NCBI GenBank assembly: GCA_034666985.1
Contig: JAXDKS010000024.1
Coordinates: 62,001 to 126,000, forward strand
DNA from: DATARR01 sp034666985
GTDB lineage: Bacteria > Acidobacteriota > Thermoanaerobaculia > Multivoradales > UBA5704
Length of the DNA stretch: 64,000 nucleotides
Reading direction: 5' to 3'
Shown here: positions 16,762 to 23,600 of the stretch, piece after piece
Position numbering within the stretch: position 1 is the first letter of the stretch
How the letters are laid out: the number at the start of each line of letters is the position of its first letter
Notes under the pieces: generated by a model
What the model was told of the DNA's origin: nothing
Database searches by the model: none
Seen by the model: the letters and a program-made list of their open reading frames with translations, nothing else
Translations under genes and position numbers: made by a program

Positions 16762-18372
16762 ATGCGAATTCAAAAAATCTACGAAGGCTTCGCCTATCGC
16801 CAAAGTCAGCACCCAGATGCACCCTGGCTAGTTAGTTTTGTTGCGTCGGCAGACGAGTTGACGCTCTGGGCCGGCATCCCCCGTCGAGCCTCTGATAAGC
16901 TGATTGGATTCCAGAGAACCGAAGATCCAATTCGGGTTGAACGGGCAAGAGATTTTTTCAATCTTGGTATCAATCAATCTCCTACTGCCCTTATTGTCGG
17001 TCTTCACCCAGCGCTGCCAGACGATCAACGCGTTTTCCTCGAATTCCTCGATGAAGACGAGGATAAGCCAATCCGTAAATGCCAACTTCGCGTCAATTTC
17101 GAGGACTTACCTACGCTTGAGGAGGTTAGGATATCGATCAAGAAACAGATTGAAAAGAGGCTTTCGGGTGACCAGGCTTCCCTGGGACCCGAAGACGACG
17201 GCACTCCACTGAGCAACCTTTCGCTTGGTATGCTAACAAGTGAAGAAACTGCTGGGGATGAGGACTCAACGGACTTTTCTGACTCAGGATTGTCTGAAAT
17301 TGAAATTTCAGAGGAATCTGTCAATACTGACAGCACTTCATCCGTCGACGGAAGCGACTCCGGAGAGATCGAACTTGGGCGCTCGCTGCTTACTAACCTT
17401 TTGAATGCTCTCGAGAATCCAGATTGGTGCTCCGAGCATGTTGAGGACCTTATCGATATAGCAAAACCGGCGACAATCATTGACGGGCAGCACAGAGCAC
17501 TTGCAGCACGGGCTTGCGAACGCAACATTCCGTTTATCGTATGTGCAATTTTTAATTGCCCGTGGCCAGAGCAGGTCTTTCAGTTTACGGTCGTTAATTA
17601 CACTGCCCGGGGAATACCGGACCAGTTTATAACCGCCAACGCGGCCCTTTCACTCACAAAGTTCGAACTTGGTTCTCTCCGAGGCCGACTCGTTCAAGCG
17701 GGGGTCAAGGTGGTCGAGTACGAACTGATGAAGATCGTACAGTTTGATTCTCGCAGTCCTTTTTACAACTTGGTTAATCTTACTGACAAGAAGGACAATA
17801 CAAAGATAGGTTACAAAACCATGGTTCGGCTTGCCAAACGTTGGTACAACGCCAATCATCAAGCCTTCGCGAATCTCTTGCCGCACCTATACCCTGATAT
17901 CAAGGGAGCCAGCGCCAAGAAACGGCAGCGCGAGCGGTGGAAGGAAGAGGATTGGGGTGATTTCTTTCTTGACTTCTGGACGATCATCTATAGGACATAT
18001 TCCGGCGAGGCCTCGCATAACGAAGGACACACTCTTTGGGAGGTAGGACGCTCTAACCTAATTGTTGCCATTGTGCTATTTGAACTGCAAGAGACTTTCT
18101 TGAACAATCTGAATCAACAAGATGAAGAGTTCTTTGAAGTCAAAGACCAACACAACGCCGTTGAGGAGTTGCGGGACAAACTTCGCAAGAGAGCAGAGAA
18201 ATTTGTAGGGTGGATACCCGTCGAATTCTTCGGAACCAAATGGGGACTGGGGGGCCAATTGAATGTGGGCCCAGGGCGCGACGCGCTACAGACTGCCCTA
18301 GATAATTTGGTCAAAAAGAAGGGAACGTATCAGTATGGAAAGTCTACTCTCGTCACCGGCAAGACTGAATAA
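16762..18372 (+). CDS. Large DGQHR-domain protein with acidic insertion (third in island)
   Basis: The motif TIIDGQHRALAARACE is near residue 240, and FTVVNYTARGIPDQFI follows in the place of the VNST motif of the DpdB pair. The N terminus has IGFQRTEDPIRVERARDFF, equivalent to the GYQR segment of the other two. Between them, about residues 130-205 are inserted and very rich in Asp, Glu and Ser. The C-terminal third is long and helical. Codon use is markedly more AT-rich than the rest of the island, suggesting separate acquisition. AAGGAG precedes the ATG. It overlaps the HNH gene by 38 bases, so the two proteins probably act together, possibly as a modification sensor with its nuclease. Confidence 0.85.
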   Translation: MRIQKIYEGFAYRQSQHPDAPWLVSFVASADELTLWAGIPRRASDKLIGFQRTEDPIRVERARDFFNLGINQSPTALIVGLHPALPDDQRVFLEFLDEDEDKPIRKCQLRVNFEDLPTLEEVRISIKKQIEKRLSGDQASLGPEDDGTPLSNLSLGMLTSEETAGDEDSTDFSDSGLSEIEISEESVNTDSTSSVDGSDSGEIELGRSLLTNLLNALENPDWCSEHVEDLIDIAKPATIIDGQHRALAARACERNIPFIVCAIFNCPWPEQVFQFTVVNYTARGIPDQFITANAALSLTKFELGSLRGRLVQAGVKVVEYELMKIVQFDSRSPFYNLVNLTDKKDNTKIGYKTMVRLAKRWYNANHQAFANLLPHLYPDIKGASAKKRQRERWKEEDWGDFFLDFWTIIYRTYSGEASHNEGHTLWEVGRSNLIVAIVLFELQETFLNNLNQQDEEFFEVKDQHNAVEELRDKLRKRAEKFVGWIPVEFFGTKWGLGGQLNVGPGRDALQTALDNLVKKKGTYQYGKSTLVTGKTE

Positions 18373-19132
18373 TAAGTCGGCAATTGAATCTCTTAAACGA
18401 GTTTTCTCTGCATCGGGAGTTGATGCAGCGGGGGTCGGAGTTCCTTACTATGAGGTCTCGGAAATCGATCGATTCCAGGCGCTGCCCCTTGTCTTTGGTC
18501 TGATTCCAGCAAGAGCACTCACGAGAAAATCGGCGAGCGAGCCGATTAAACCTTATATCCGCGAGCATCTAACCCTCTTGGGAGTTGAGCCTGACGAAGA
18601 CTTAGTATCTATCGTAAAATATGTAGCGGATCAATATTACAGAAGCGGATTGCGCTCGCGCAAATTGGGAGTGCGGCAAAAAGCTGGCATATCGGACCTA
18701 AAAGCTATGGACTATCTTTTATATCGCCAGATACTGCACAGCCAGAACGGTAGATGCTCTATCTGTGGCGTCGTTTTTGATGGATCCACTCAAGAAACCC
18801 TTGATCACAAACTTCCCTACCGGCTCGTGGGAGATATCCCTGGCGGCTCCAATTGGCAGTTACTCTGTATCGATTGCAACCGAGGCAAGAGTTCTTGGTT
18901 TGGCACTTTGCAGTCGCGTTTTGCTTACAACTGGGTTTACGATCAGGGAGATAACGTCGACGGCCCTAATGAGGAGACGAGATTTGTGGTATTTGCTCAA
19001 AGGCGTGCATGTGAGGAGGAAGGATGCGGAATAGGTCCAAAGCATGCCCGACTCACCATCCATAAAGTGACCCCTACTGGCTTGGCCGTTTCGGATAATC
19101 TAAGAGTTTTGTGCGAGGAACATGGTCTCTGA
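18335..19132 (+). CDS. HNH endonuclease paired with the DGQHR protein
   Basis: A 265-residue protein with a C-terminal-half HNH/treble-clef nuclease: GRCSICGVVF, then ETLDHKLPYRLVG containing the Asp-His pair, then WQLLCIDCNRGKSSWF giving the second Cys pair and the Asn. The first 130 residues are helical and unrecognised. More Cys/His (ACEEEGCGIGPKH, LCEEHGL) lie after the nuclease and could form a second zinc site. The start lies 38 bases inside the DGQHR gene in another frame, so the two genes are coupled. In a modification island an HNH enzyme is the natural candidate for restriction of unmodified (or wrongly modified) DNA; this is inference. Confidence 0.88.
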   Translation: MESLLSSPARLNNKSAIESLKRVFSASGVDAAGVGVPYYEVSEIDRFQALPLVFGLIPARALTRKSASEPIKPYIREHLTLLGVEPDEDLVSIVKYVADQYYRSGLRSRKLGVRQKAGISDLKAMDYLLYRQILHSQNGRCSICGVVFDGSTQETLDHKLPYRLVGDIPGGSNWQLLCIDCNRGKSSWFGTLQSRFAYNWVYDQGDNVDGPNEETRFVVFAQRRACEEEGCGIGPKHARLTIHKVTPTGLAVSDNLRVLCEEHGL

Positions 19133-19184
19133 TGGGATCGCTTTCCCGGGACTGGCGCCCCCTCCAGGCCACGCTGCCGGCCCT

Positions 19185-19685
19185 TCAGGCCTGAAGACTC
19201 GGGCGCACCGGCAGAGCCGTGGCATCCGGGACACCCTGCGGGGCGAAGAGGAGGAGGCGTACGTCCGGAATTTGAGCGAAGGCCGCTTCGATCCGGGGAC
19301 GGACCTCGGCCCAGTCCAGGTTCCCGTTGCCGCAGCCGAGCGGCGGGACGGCGATGGAGCGGATGCCGAGCCGCTTCACCTCCTCGATCAGGGCCGTCAG
19401 GCCGGCCTCGACGTCCTCCAGCCGGGAGTCCTCCCGCCAGTGTCTCTTGGTCGGGAAGTTGATGATGTACTTGGGCGTGAACATCCGCCCGGTCTCGAAG
19501 ACCAGCATGCGACCGGGCTGGACCTCCCCGGCACGGCAGGCACGCTCGTAATGCCGGAATCTCTCCGGGAACGCTCGTTTGAACTGCAGGGCCAAGCCTT
19601 TCCCCATCACACCCACACAGTTGACGGTGTTCACCAGCGCTTCGGCGTCTGCCTGGAGGAGGTTTCCCGTCGCGTGCTCGATCAT
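19185..19685 (-). CDS. Macro-domain protein, DarG-like ADP-ribose hydrolase without partner
   Basis: The 166-residue protein is almost entirely one macro domain: GNLLQADAEALVNTVNCVG, VMGKGLALQFKRAFP, YIINFPTKRHWREDSRLEDV and SIAVPPLGCGNGNLDW. These are the hallmarks of DarG, the antitoxin that removes ADP-ribose from DNA. The C-terminal toxin-binding domain of full DarG is absent and no DarT toxin gene is found beside it. It may be an orphan antitoxin or serve another ADP-ribose function. Orientation is opposite to the deazaguanine island. A remnant of the same gene lies at 21169-21246. Confidence 0.9.
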   Translation of the reverse strand: MIEHATGNLLQADAEALVNTVNCVGVMGKGLALQFKRAFPERFRHYERACRAGEVQPGRMLVFETGRMFTPKYIINFPTKRHWREDSRLEDVEAGLTALIEEVKRLGIRSIAVPPLGCGNGNLDWAEVRPRIEAAFAQIPDVRLLLFAPQGVPDATALPVRPSLQA

Positions 19686-20077
19686 GAGTCTTCGGCTTGG
19701 TCTTTCCCCGTGTTCCTATTCTGTCCCGGCGACGAGTTGATCAGCCACCTCGGAGCTCCGCCTCGAGATCATCCAAGTCGTCGACTCCAAGCTCGGCATC
19801 GTACCCCACGAAATGGGGTCGCCTCCACTGAGAACGCGTGCGCGGCGGAAGAGTGAGGGCCGGCGGGACGCCAGCGGTCCCAGGGTTGCTCTTGGCCCCC
19901 CTTCTCTGGACCTGAGGCGATCCAAGAGCCGGAGCCGTCACCCTCCTCCTCCGAGCTGGTATGATGAGGGCCATGAGCAAGTCCGAGCTGCTATCCGAAG
20001 TCCGTCGGGACCGGGAGTGCTGCCGTCGACCTTCCTCGACAGAGAACCAGGTGCCCCTTTTCTGGTAACATCAGTGC
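19686..20077. other. Intergenic region between macro gene and nuclease-like gene
   Basis: No supported gene. On the minus strand a frame ending near 19741 gives an acidic tail (VDDLDDLEAELRGG), which could be the end of a lost antitoxin, but nothing upstream supports it. A short plus-strand frame at about 19974 encodes only some 30 residues. Confidence 0.4.
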
Positions 20078-20530
20078 ATGGCAAGCCGGCCCGACATCAT
20101 CCTGTATGACCATGAAGGGCAACTCCTGTTGGTTGCCGAGGTCAAGAACAAGCGTAAGACCACTCCGCAGTGGGCCGCGGAGCTGAGGCGGAACCTCCTG
20201 GCGCACGAAGGCTTTCGCCATGCGGAGTACTTTCTGGTCCTGACTCCTGACCATCTGTATCTCTGGAGGGGAATGAAGGCCGAAGCCACAGCCGTGCTCC
20301 CCGATTTCGTCGCGGATAGCCGTCCTCTTTTCCTCCCCTATCTCCAGAGCTCTGGCCTGGATCTCGATCGCCTCAGCGCCCCCGTCTTCGAGCTCACGGC
20401 GATCTCCTGGCTCAGCGACCTTGTCTACTCCCGCAGGGACAGCTCGGGGCATGGCCAGGCCTGGCTGGTGGAATCGGGCCTCATGGACGCAGTCAGGAAC
20501 GGTCGGCTCGCCTACGATCTCGCCGCTTGA
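20078..20530 (+). CDS. Restriction-fold (PD-(D/E)XK-like) small protein
   Basis: A 150-residue protein whose N terminus reads PDIILYDHEGQLLLVAEVKN, with a D, an E and a K spaced as in the PD-(D/E)XK nuclease core. YFLVLTPDHLYLWRG follows, common in type I restriction and related proteins. The C-terminal half is helical and unrecognised. The next gene starts inside its stop codon, making a two-gene unit. It may be the antitoxin-side or accessory protein of the PIN partner; no family name can be assigned safely. Confidence 0.65.
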   Translation: MASRPDIILYDHEGQLLLVAEVKNKRKTTPQWAAELRRNLLAHEGFRHAEYFLVLTPDHLYLWRGMKAEATAVLPDFVADSRPLFLPYLQSSGLDLDRLSAPVFELTAISWLSDLVYSRRDSSGHGQAWLVESGLMDAVRNGRLAYDLAA

Positions 20531-21150
20531 ACGCCTACGTCGAGTCCAACTTCGTTCTTGAGCTTGCCCTGGTTCAAGAGCAGCACGCCTCCTGCGAGCG
20601 GATCCTGACCCTCTGCGAAGCCGGTGCCATTGGGGTCGTCGTGCCCGCGTATTCAATCGTGGAGCCGTATGAGACCCTCCTGCGCCGTCACCTCGACCGC
20701 AAACGGCTCAAGGACGCCTTGGACCGAGAGCTGCAGCAACTCTCCCGCACCTCCAACTACGCTCAGCGGCTCGGCGGTTTCGAGGCTTCGACCGCCCTGC
20801 TCCTCGATAGCGCAGCCGAAGAGATCCAGCGTCTGGAAGACGTCCGATCTCGTCTTGTGGCCTGTGCCACCGTGATTGCGCTGGAGGCTTCGATCCTCTC
20901 GATGGCAGCACAGCACCAGGCGAGGCACGGTCTATCAGCCAAAGATGCGATCGTTTACGCGTCCGTCCTCTCACATCTGAACGCTGAGTCAGGACCGCAG
21001 AGCTGTTTCATGACGAGAGATGCTGATTTCGGCGACCCGGATATCGTAGATGAGTTGAAGGCACATCGCTGCAAGTTGATCCCGCGATTCGACGCCGGCT
21101 TTTCCTTTCTCAGCGCCAGCCTCAGAGCAGAGCCCAAGCCACCGCCCTGA
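20527..21150 (+). CDS. PIN-like domain protein, possible toxin ribonuclease
   Basis: Translation begins at TTG (20527), overlapping the stop of the preceding gene (TTGA). The N terminus NAYVESNFVLELAL carries an acidic residue where PIN nucleases place the first catalytic Asp (here Glu). The later SAKDAIVYASVLSHL and CFMTRDADFGDPDIV supply the Asp residues of the PIN core. The length (207) is longer than typical VapC. Coupling with the upstream gene suggests a toxin-antitoxin-like or RNA-cleaving pair. The substitution at the first acidic position lowers confidence in activity. Confidence 0.7.
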   Translation: MNAYVESNFVLELALVQEQHASCERILTLCEAGAIGVVVPAYSIVEPYETLLRRHLDRKRLKDALDRELQQLSRTSNYAQRLGGFEASTALLLDSAAEEIQRLEDVRSRLVACATVIALEASILSMAAQHQARHGLSAKDAIVYASVLSHLNAESGPQSCFMTRDADFGDPDIVDELKAHRCKLIPRFDAGFSFLSASLRAEPKPPP

Positions 21151-21168
21151 TGGTGGAGAGATCCCCGC

Positions 21169-21246
21169 GGCGGGGACGGCGGTGGAGCGGATACCGAGCC
21201 GCTTCACCTCCGCGGTCAGGGCCGTCAGACCGGCCTCGACGTCCGT
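21169..21246 (-). pseudogene. Remnant duplicate of the macro-domain gene
   Basis: This stretch is close to 90 percent identical to 19341-19418 within the macro gene and encodes DVEAGLTALTAEVKRLGIRS before losing frame. It lies in the same orientation immediately after the PIN gene. The two copies form direct repeats around the nuclease-like/PIN pair. Confidence 0.8.
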
Positions 21247-21285
21247 CCCAACCACCAAGATATTGAGAAGAGCGCTGCGGGTGAA

Positions 21286-21309
21286 GCCGGCCCCAGGGTC
21301 GGGGCCGGC
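21286..21309 (-). terminator. Hairpin terminator after the outer-membrane protein gene
   Basis: GCCGGCCCC and GGGGCCGGC form a perfect nine-base stem with a six-base loop, 33 bases past the stop at 21342 on the minus strand. The trailing T run is weak. Confidence 0.5.
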
Positions 21310-21341
21310 AGGTTGTTGCGGTTGAGCGAGTCCGGCGGGGA

Positions 21342-21860
21342 TCAGAAGGCCAAGCCGAGGTGGATGGCGGCGGTCACCGCGGTCTGTCCTCGGCCGAAGA
21401 TGTCGCGCTGGTAGCGGACCGGCAGCACGAATTCGGTGAAGAGCGTCGTGCCGTTGGCCTGCGGAAAGCCGTAGTTGATCAGCGGCGTAAAGCCGTAGGC
21501 CCTCTGATCGACCTCGAAGGCGGCGCGCAGGCCGGCGGTCCAGTGGCCGGAGAGACTCCAGAGAACGCCGGGGTGGATGGTGAGGTCGACTTGCTTGGTG
21601 TCGCTATGGATCAGCGGCACCAGCTCGAGGTCGAAGGCGATCCTGCCGCCGGGCTTGATGGTGATCCCAGTGGGAAAGCCGATGTTGAACTGGTCCGAGA
21701 TCGTCGTGTTCTCCCCGTCGACCCGGGTGGCCAGCGGCACGACGATCCCGAAATGTCCGCCGACCTGATCCGCGGCGTGCGCCGCCGGCGCCCCGAGCAG
21801 GCACGCCGACACCGCCGCCAACGCCCACCGCTTCCAACTCGTTTTGCAGATCGCAGCCAT
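21342..21860 (-). CDS. Outer-membrane beta-barrel-like protein
   Basis: A 172-residue protein with a signal peptide (WALAAVSACLLGAPAAHA, cleavage after AHA). Alternating hydrophobic/polar strands and aromatic ends follow (HFGIVVPLATRV, GITIKPGGRIAFDLEL, TAVTAAIHLGLAF). The final Phe is typical of barrel-assembly substrates. It is short, about eight strands. No specific family is recognised. Confidence 0.7.
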   Translation of the reverse strand: MAAICKTSWKRWALAAVSACLLGAPAAHAADQVGGHFGIVVPLATRVDGENTTISDQFNIGFPTGITIKPGGRIAFDLELVPLIHSDTKQVDLTIHPGVLWSLSGHWTAGLRAAFEVDQRAYGFTPLINYGFPQANGTTLFTEFVLPVRYQRDIFGRGQTAVTAAIHLGLAF

Positions 21861-22013
21861 AATTCTTCCTCCATGACATAAGAAGCCTGTGCCCCGGCTG
21901 GGGAGCAGGAAGTTAGGTTGCGGAGTATACTTAAGAATCGATAAGGAGTCAGTCGTCTCTGACCCGGCTTCGCCAATCCTGCCGTCGAAGCGTCCGGACA
22001 GGGAGGCTCCTGC

Positions 22014-22403
22014 TCACGGCATCACCACCATCTGCCGGAACAACTCCTCCAGCGCTCTCTCCGGATCGTCGCTAAGCCCCGCGTGGACGGGGGAGACCTG
22101 GATGATGGTGCTGCGGGGGGCGACGAGCCAGCGGAAGCGCTCGCGGAGGGAGAGCCGGGCGATGGGGCCGCCGTCCGGGGCTCCATTGCAGATGCGGGGG
22201 ATCGCTTCGAGGTGCTGGCGGATCAGGTCGAGGTCGGCTTCGGGCCAGAGGGCTCGCAGGCGGGGCTCGTTCACTTCGACGCGGGCCTGGAGGAAATCCC
22301 GCTCCAGACAGAAGAGGATCACGCCGGCATTGACGTGCTCCCCGCGCTCGACGCGGGGCACCACCCGGATGACGGCGTAGTCAAAGGAGCTGAGCGCGGG
22401 CAC
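22014..22403 (-). CDS. DUF3037 family protein
   Basis: A 129-residue protein with the family pattern FDYAVIRVVPRVERGEHVNAG, then VILFCLERDFLQARV and FRWLVAPRSTIIQVSPVHAG. DUF3037 genes are commonly found beside HipA-like kinase genes, as here, where it overlaps the kinase gene by 23 bases. Function is unknown; the pairing suggests a partner or antitoxin role. Confidence 0.85.
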   Translation of the reverse strand: MPALSSFDYAVIRVVPRVERGEHVNAGVILFCLERDFLQARVEVNEPRLRALWPEADLDLIRQHLEAIPRICNGAPDGGPIARLSLRERFRWLVAPRSTIIQVSPVHAGLSDDPERALEELFRQMVVMP

Positions 22404-23163
22404 GCACCGCCTCCTCGACGAAACCGGACGACGCTGCGAGCCGGCGTGTCAGGTATTCCACGTATCCCGCGCGCCGTTCGGCCGGAGTGGCCACGCCGGG
22501 CTCGGGCGCCAGCCAGTCCTCCGGAATCTGCTCGACGATCTCCGCGAACAGGGCCTCGCTCAGCCGCGGACGCAGGCGGCGGTCGGCCTCCTCGATGCGG
22601 CTCGCCCAGGGCAGGAGCACGTGGTCGCGGACGGCGGGAAACCGGCTGCGGGACATCGTCGCCACGTCCTGCCAGTTGTGGTGGAAGTAGAGCGCGGCGC
22701 CGTGATCGATGAGATAGAGGACCTTGTGCCACCACAGGAGGTTGGGGTTGCGCGGCGTGCGGTCGACGTTGGTAACGAAGGCGTCGAACCAGACGATGGA
22801 CGAGGCGAGGTCCGCCTCGACGGCGTCGCGGGCGGCCGGATCGAAGCTCACGGATCCCGGCAGGTAGTCGAGGGCCAGGTTCAGCCCCACGCTCGCCTTG
22901 AGCAGGTCGCGGATCTCCGGGTCCTCCTCGTTGCGTCCGAGCGCCACGTCCACGTCCACCAGCACCACCTCGGGCACTTTGAGCCCGAGAGCCCGGCCGA
23001 TCTCGCCGGCGATGAGCTCGGCCACCAGCGCCAGCGGACCCTGTCCCGCGCCCCGGAACTTGAGCACGTAGAGACCCAGATCGTCCGCCTCCACGATCGC
23101 AGGCATCGAGCCGCCTTCGCGGAGGGGCGTTACGTAGCGGGTGGCGTAGATGGTGCGGAGCAT
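22381..23163 (-). CDS. HipA-like kinase-fold protein
   Basis: The 260-residue protein starts at the ATG at 23163 (MLRTIYATRYVTPL); a longer frame to 23277 would run through a repeat element and is rejected. Kinase-like elements are YVLKFRGAGQGPLALVAELI (ATP-binding Lys region), VWFDAFVTNVDRTPRNPNLL (catalytic loop with Asp and Asn) and LYLIDHGAALYFHHNW (metal-binding Asp). It lacks the N-terminal domain of classical HipA and fits the HipA_2 type. It forms a coupled pair with the DUF3037 gene. A dispersed repeat sits just upstream, in its leader. Confidence 0.82.
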   Translation of the reverse strand: MLRTIYATRYVTPLREGGSMPAIVEADDLGLYVLKFRGAGQGPLALVAELIAGEIGRALGLKVPEVVLVDVDVALGRNEEDPEIRDLLKASVGLNLALDYLPGSVSFDPAARDAVEADLASSIVWFDAFVTNVDRTPRNPNLLWWHKVLYLIDHGAALYFHHNWQDVATMSRSRFPAVRDHVLLPWASRIEEADRRLRPRLSEALFAEIVEQIPEDWLAPEPGVATPAERRAGYVEYLTRRLAASSGFVEEAVRARAQLL

Positions 23164-23191
23164 GGGCGGGGATCGTATCAGGAGGAGGGCC

Positions 23192-23262
23192 TCTTCACCC
23201 CGGCCTTCTTCTCCCAGCCTCCCCCCCGACCACCTGGGAGAAGTGGGAGAGGTTAGTCTTAA
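23192..23262. repeat. Dispersed REP-like repeat, copy A
   Basis: The sequence from CACCCCGGCC through a CTTCTCCC/GGGAGAAG hairpin to GGTTAGTCTT matches the left arm of the inverted element at 51226-51430 with few changes. It lies in the leader of the HipA-like gene. Confidence 0.75.
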
Positions 23263-23600
23263 AGAAGCTGGAATCACTGGTGTCAGGCATCGCGCAGCTC
23301 CCGGGAGAACGGCAGGGTGTGATGCAGGGAGACCGGCCAGTCGACTCCAGACACCGGCCAGTCGACTCCAGGAGCCTGCCCTCCGACCTCAGACCCTCCA
23401 CGGTGTCCTCCAGATACCGGACCTCCGCGACCGGACACAGGACGGTCGATCTCCCCCACCGGCCGCTCCCCCGCCTGTAGGGCGTGGACCATTGCTCCCT
23501 CCTTCAATGGGATCTAAACTCCGTCTTGCAGATCTCTCCATGTCCCTGACATAGCTTGAGAAGGAGTTCTCGAGGGAAGCAAGATGAATCGCGCAACCTC
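23263..23600. other. Intergenic region with short direct repeats
   Basis: Between the kinase pair and the MZA operon there is no supported gene. A 19-base direct repeat, ACCGGCCAGTCGACTCCAG, occurs at 23332-23350 and 23353-23371 with a period of 21, and variants of CCGG-A-CTCC continue to about 23470. The function is unknown. Confidence 0.6.

Noticed and set aside
19716..19980. DarT-like toxin partner upstream of the macro gene
   Set aside because: The minus-strand frames here lack any ADP-ribosyltransferase motif.
22381..23277. HipA-like gene starting at 23277
   Set aside because: The extra 38 residues are encoded by the dispersed repeat and have no family support; 23163 gives the normal N terminus.
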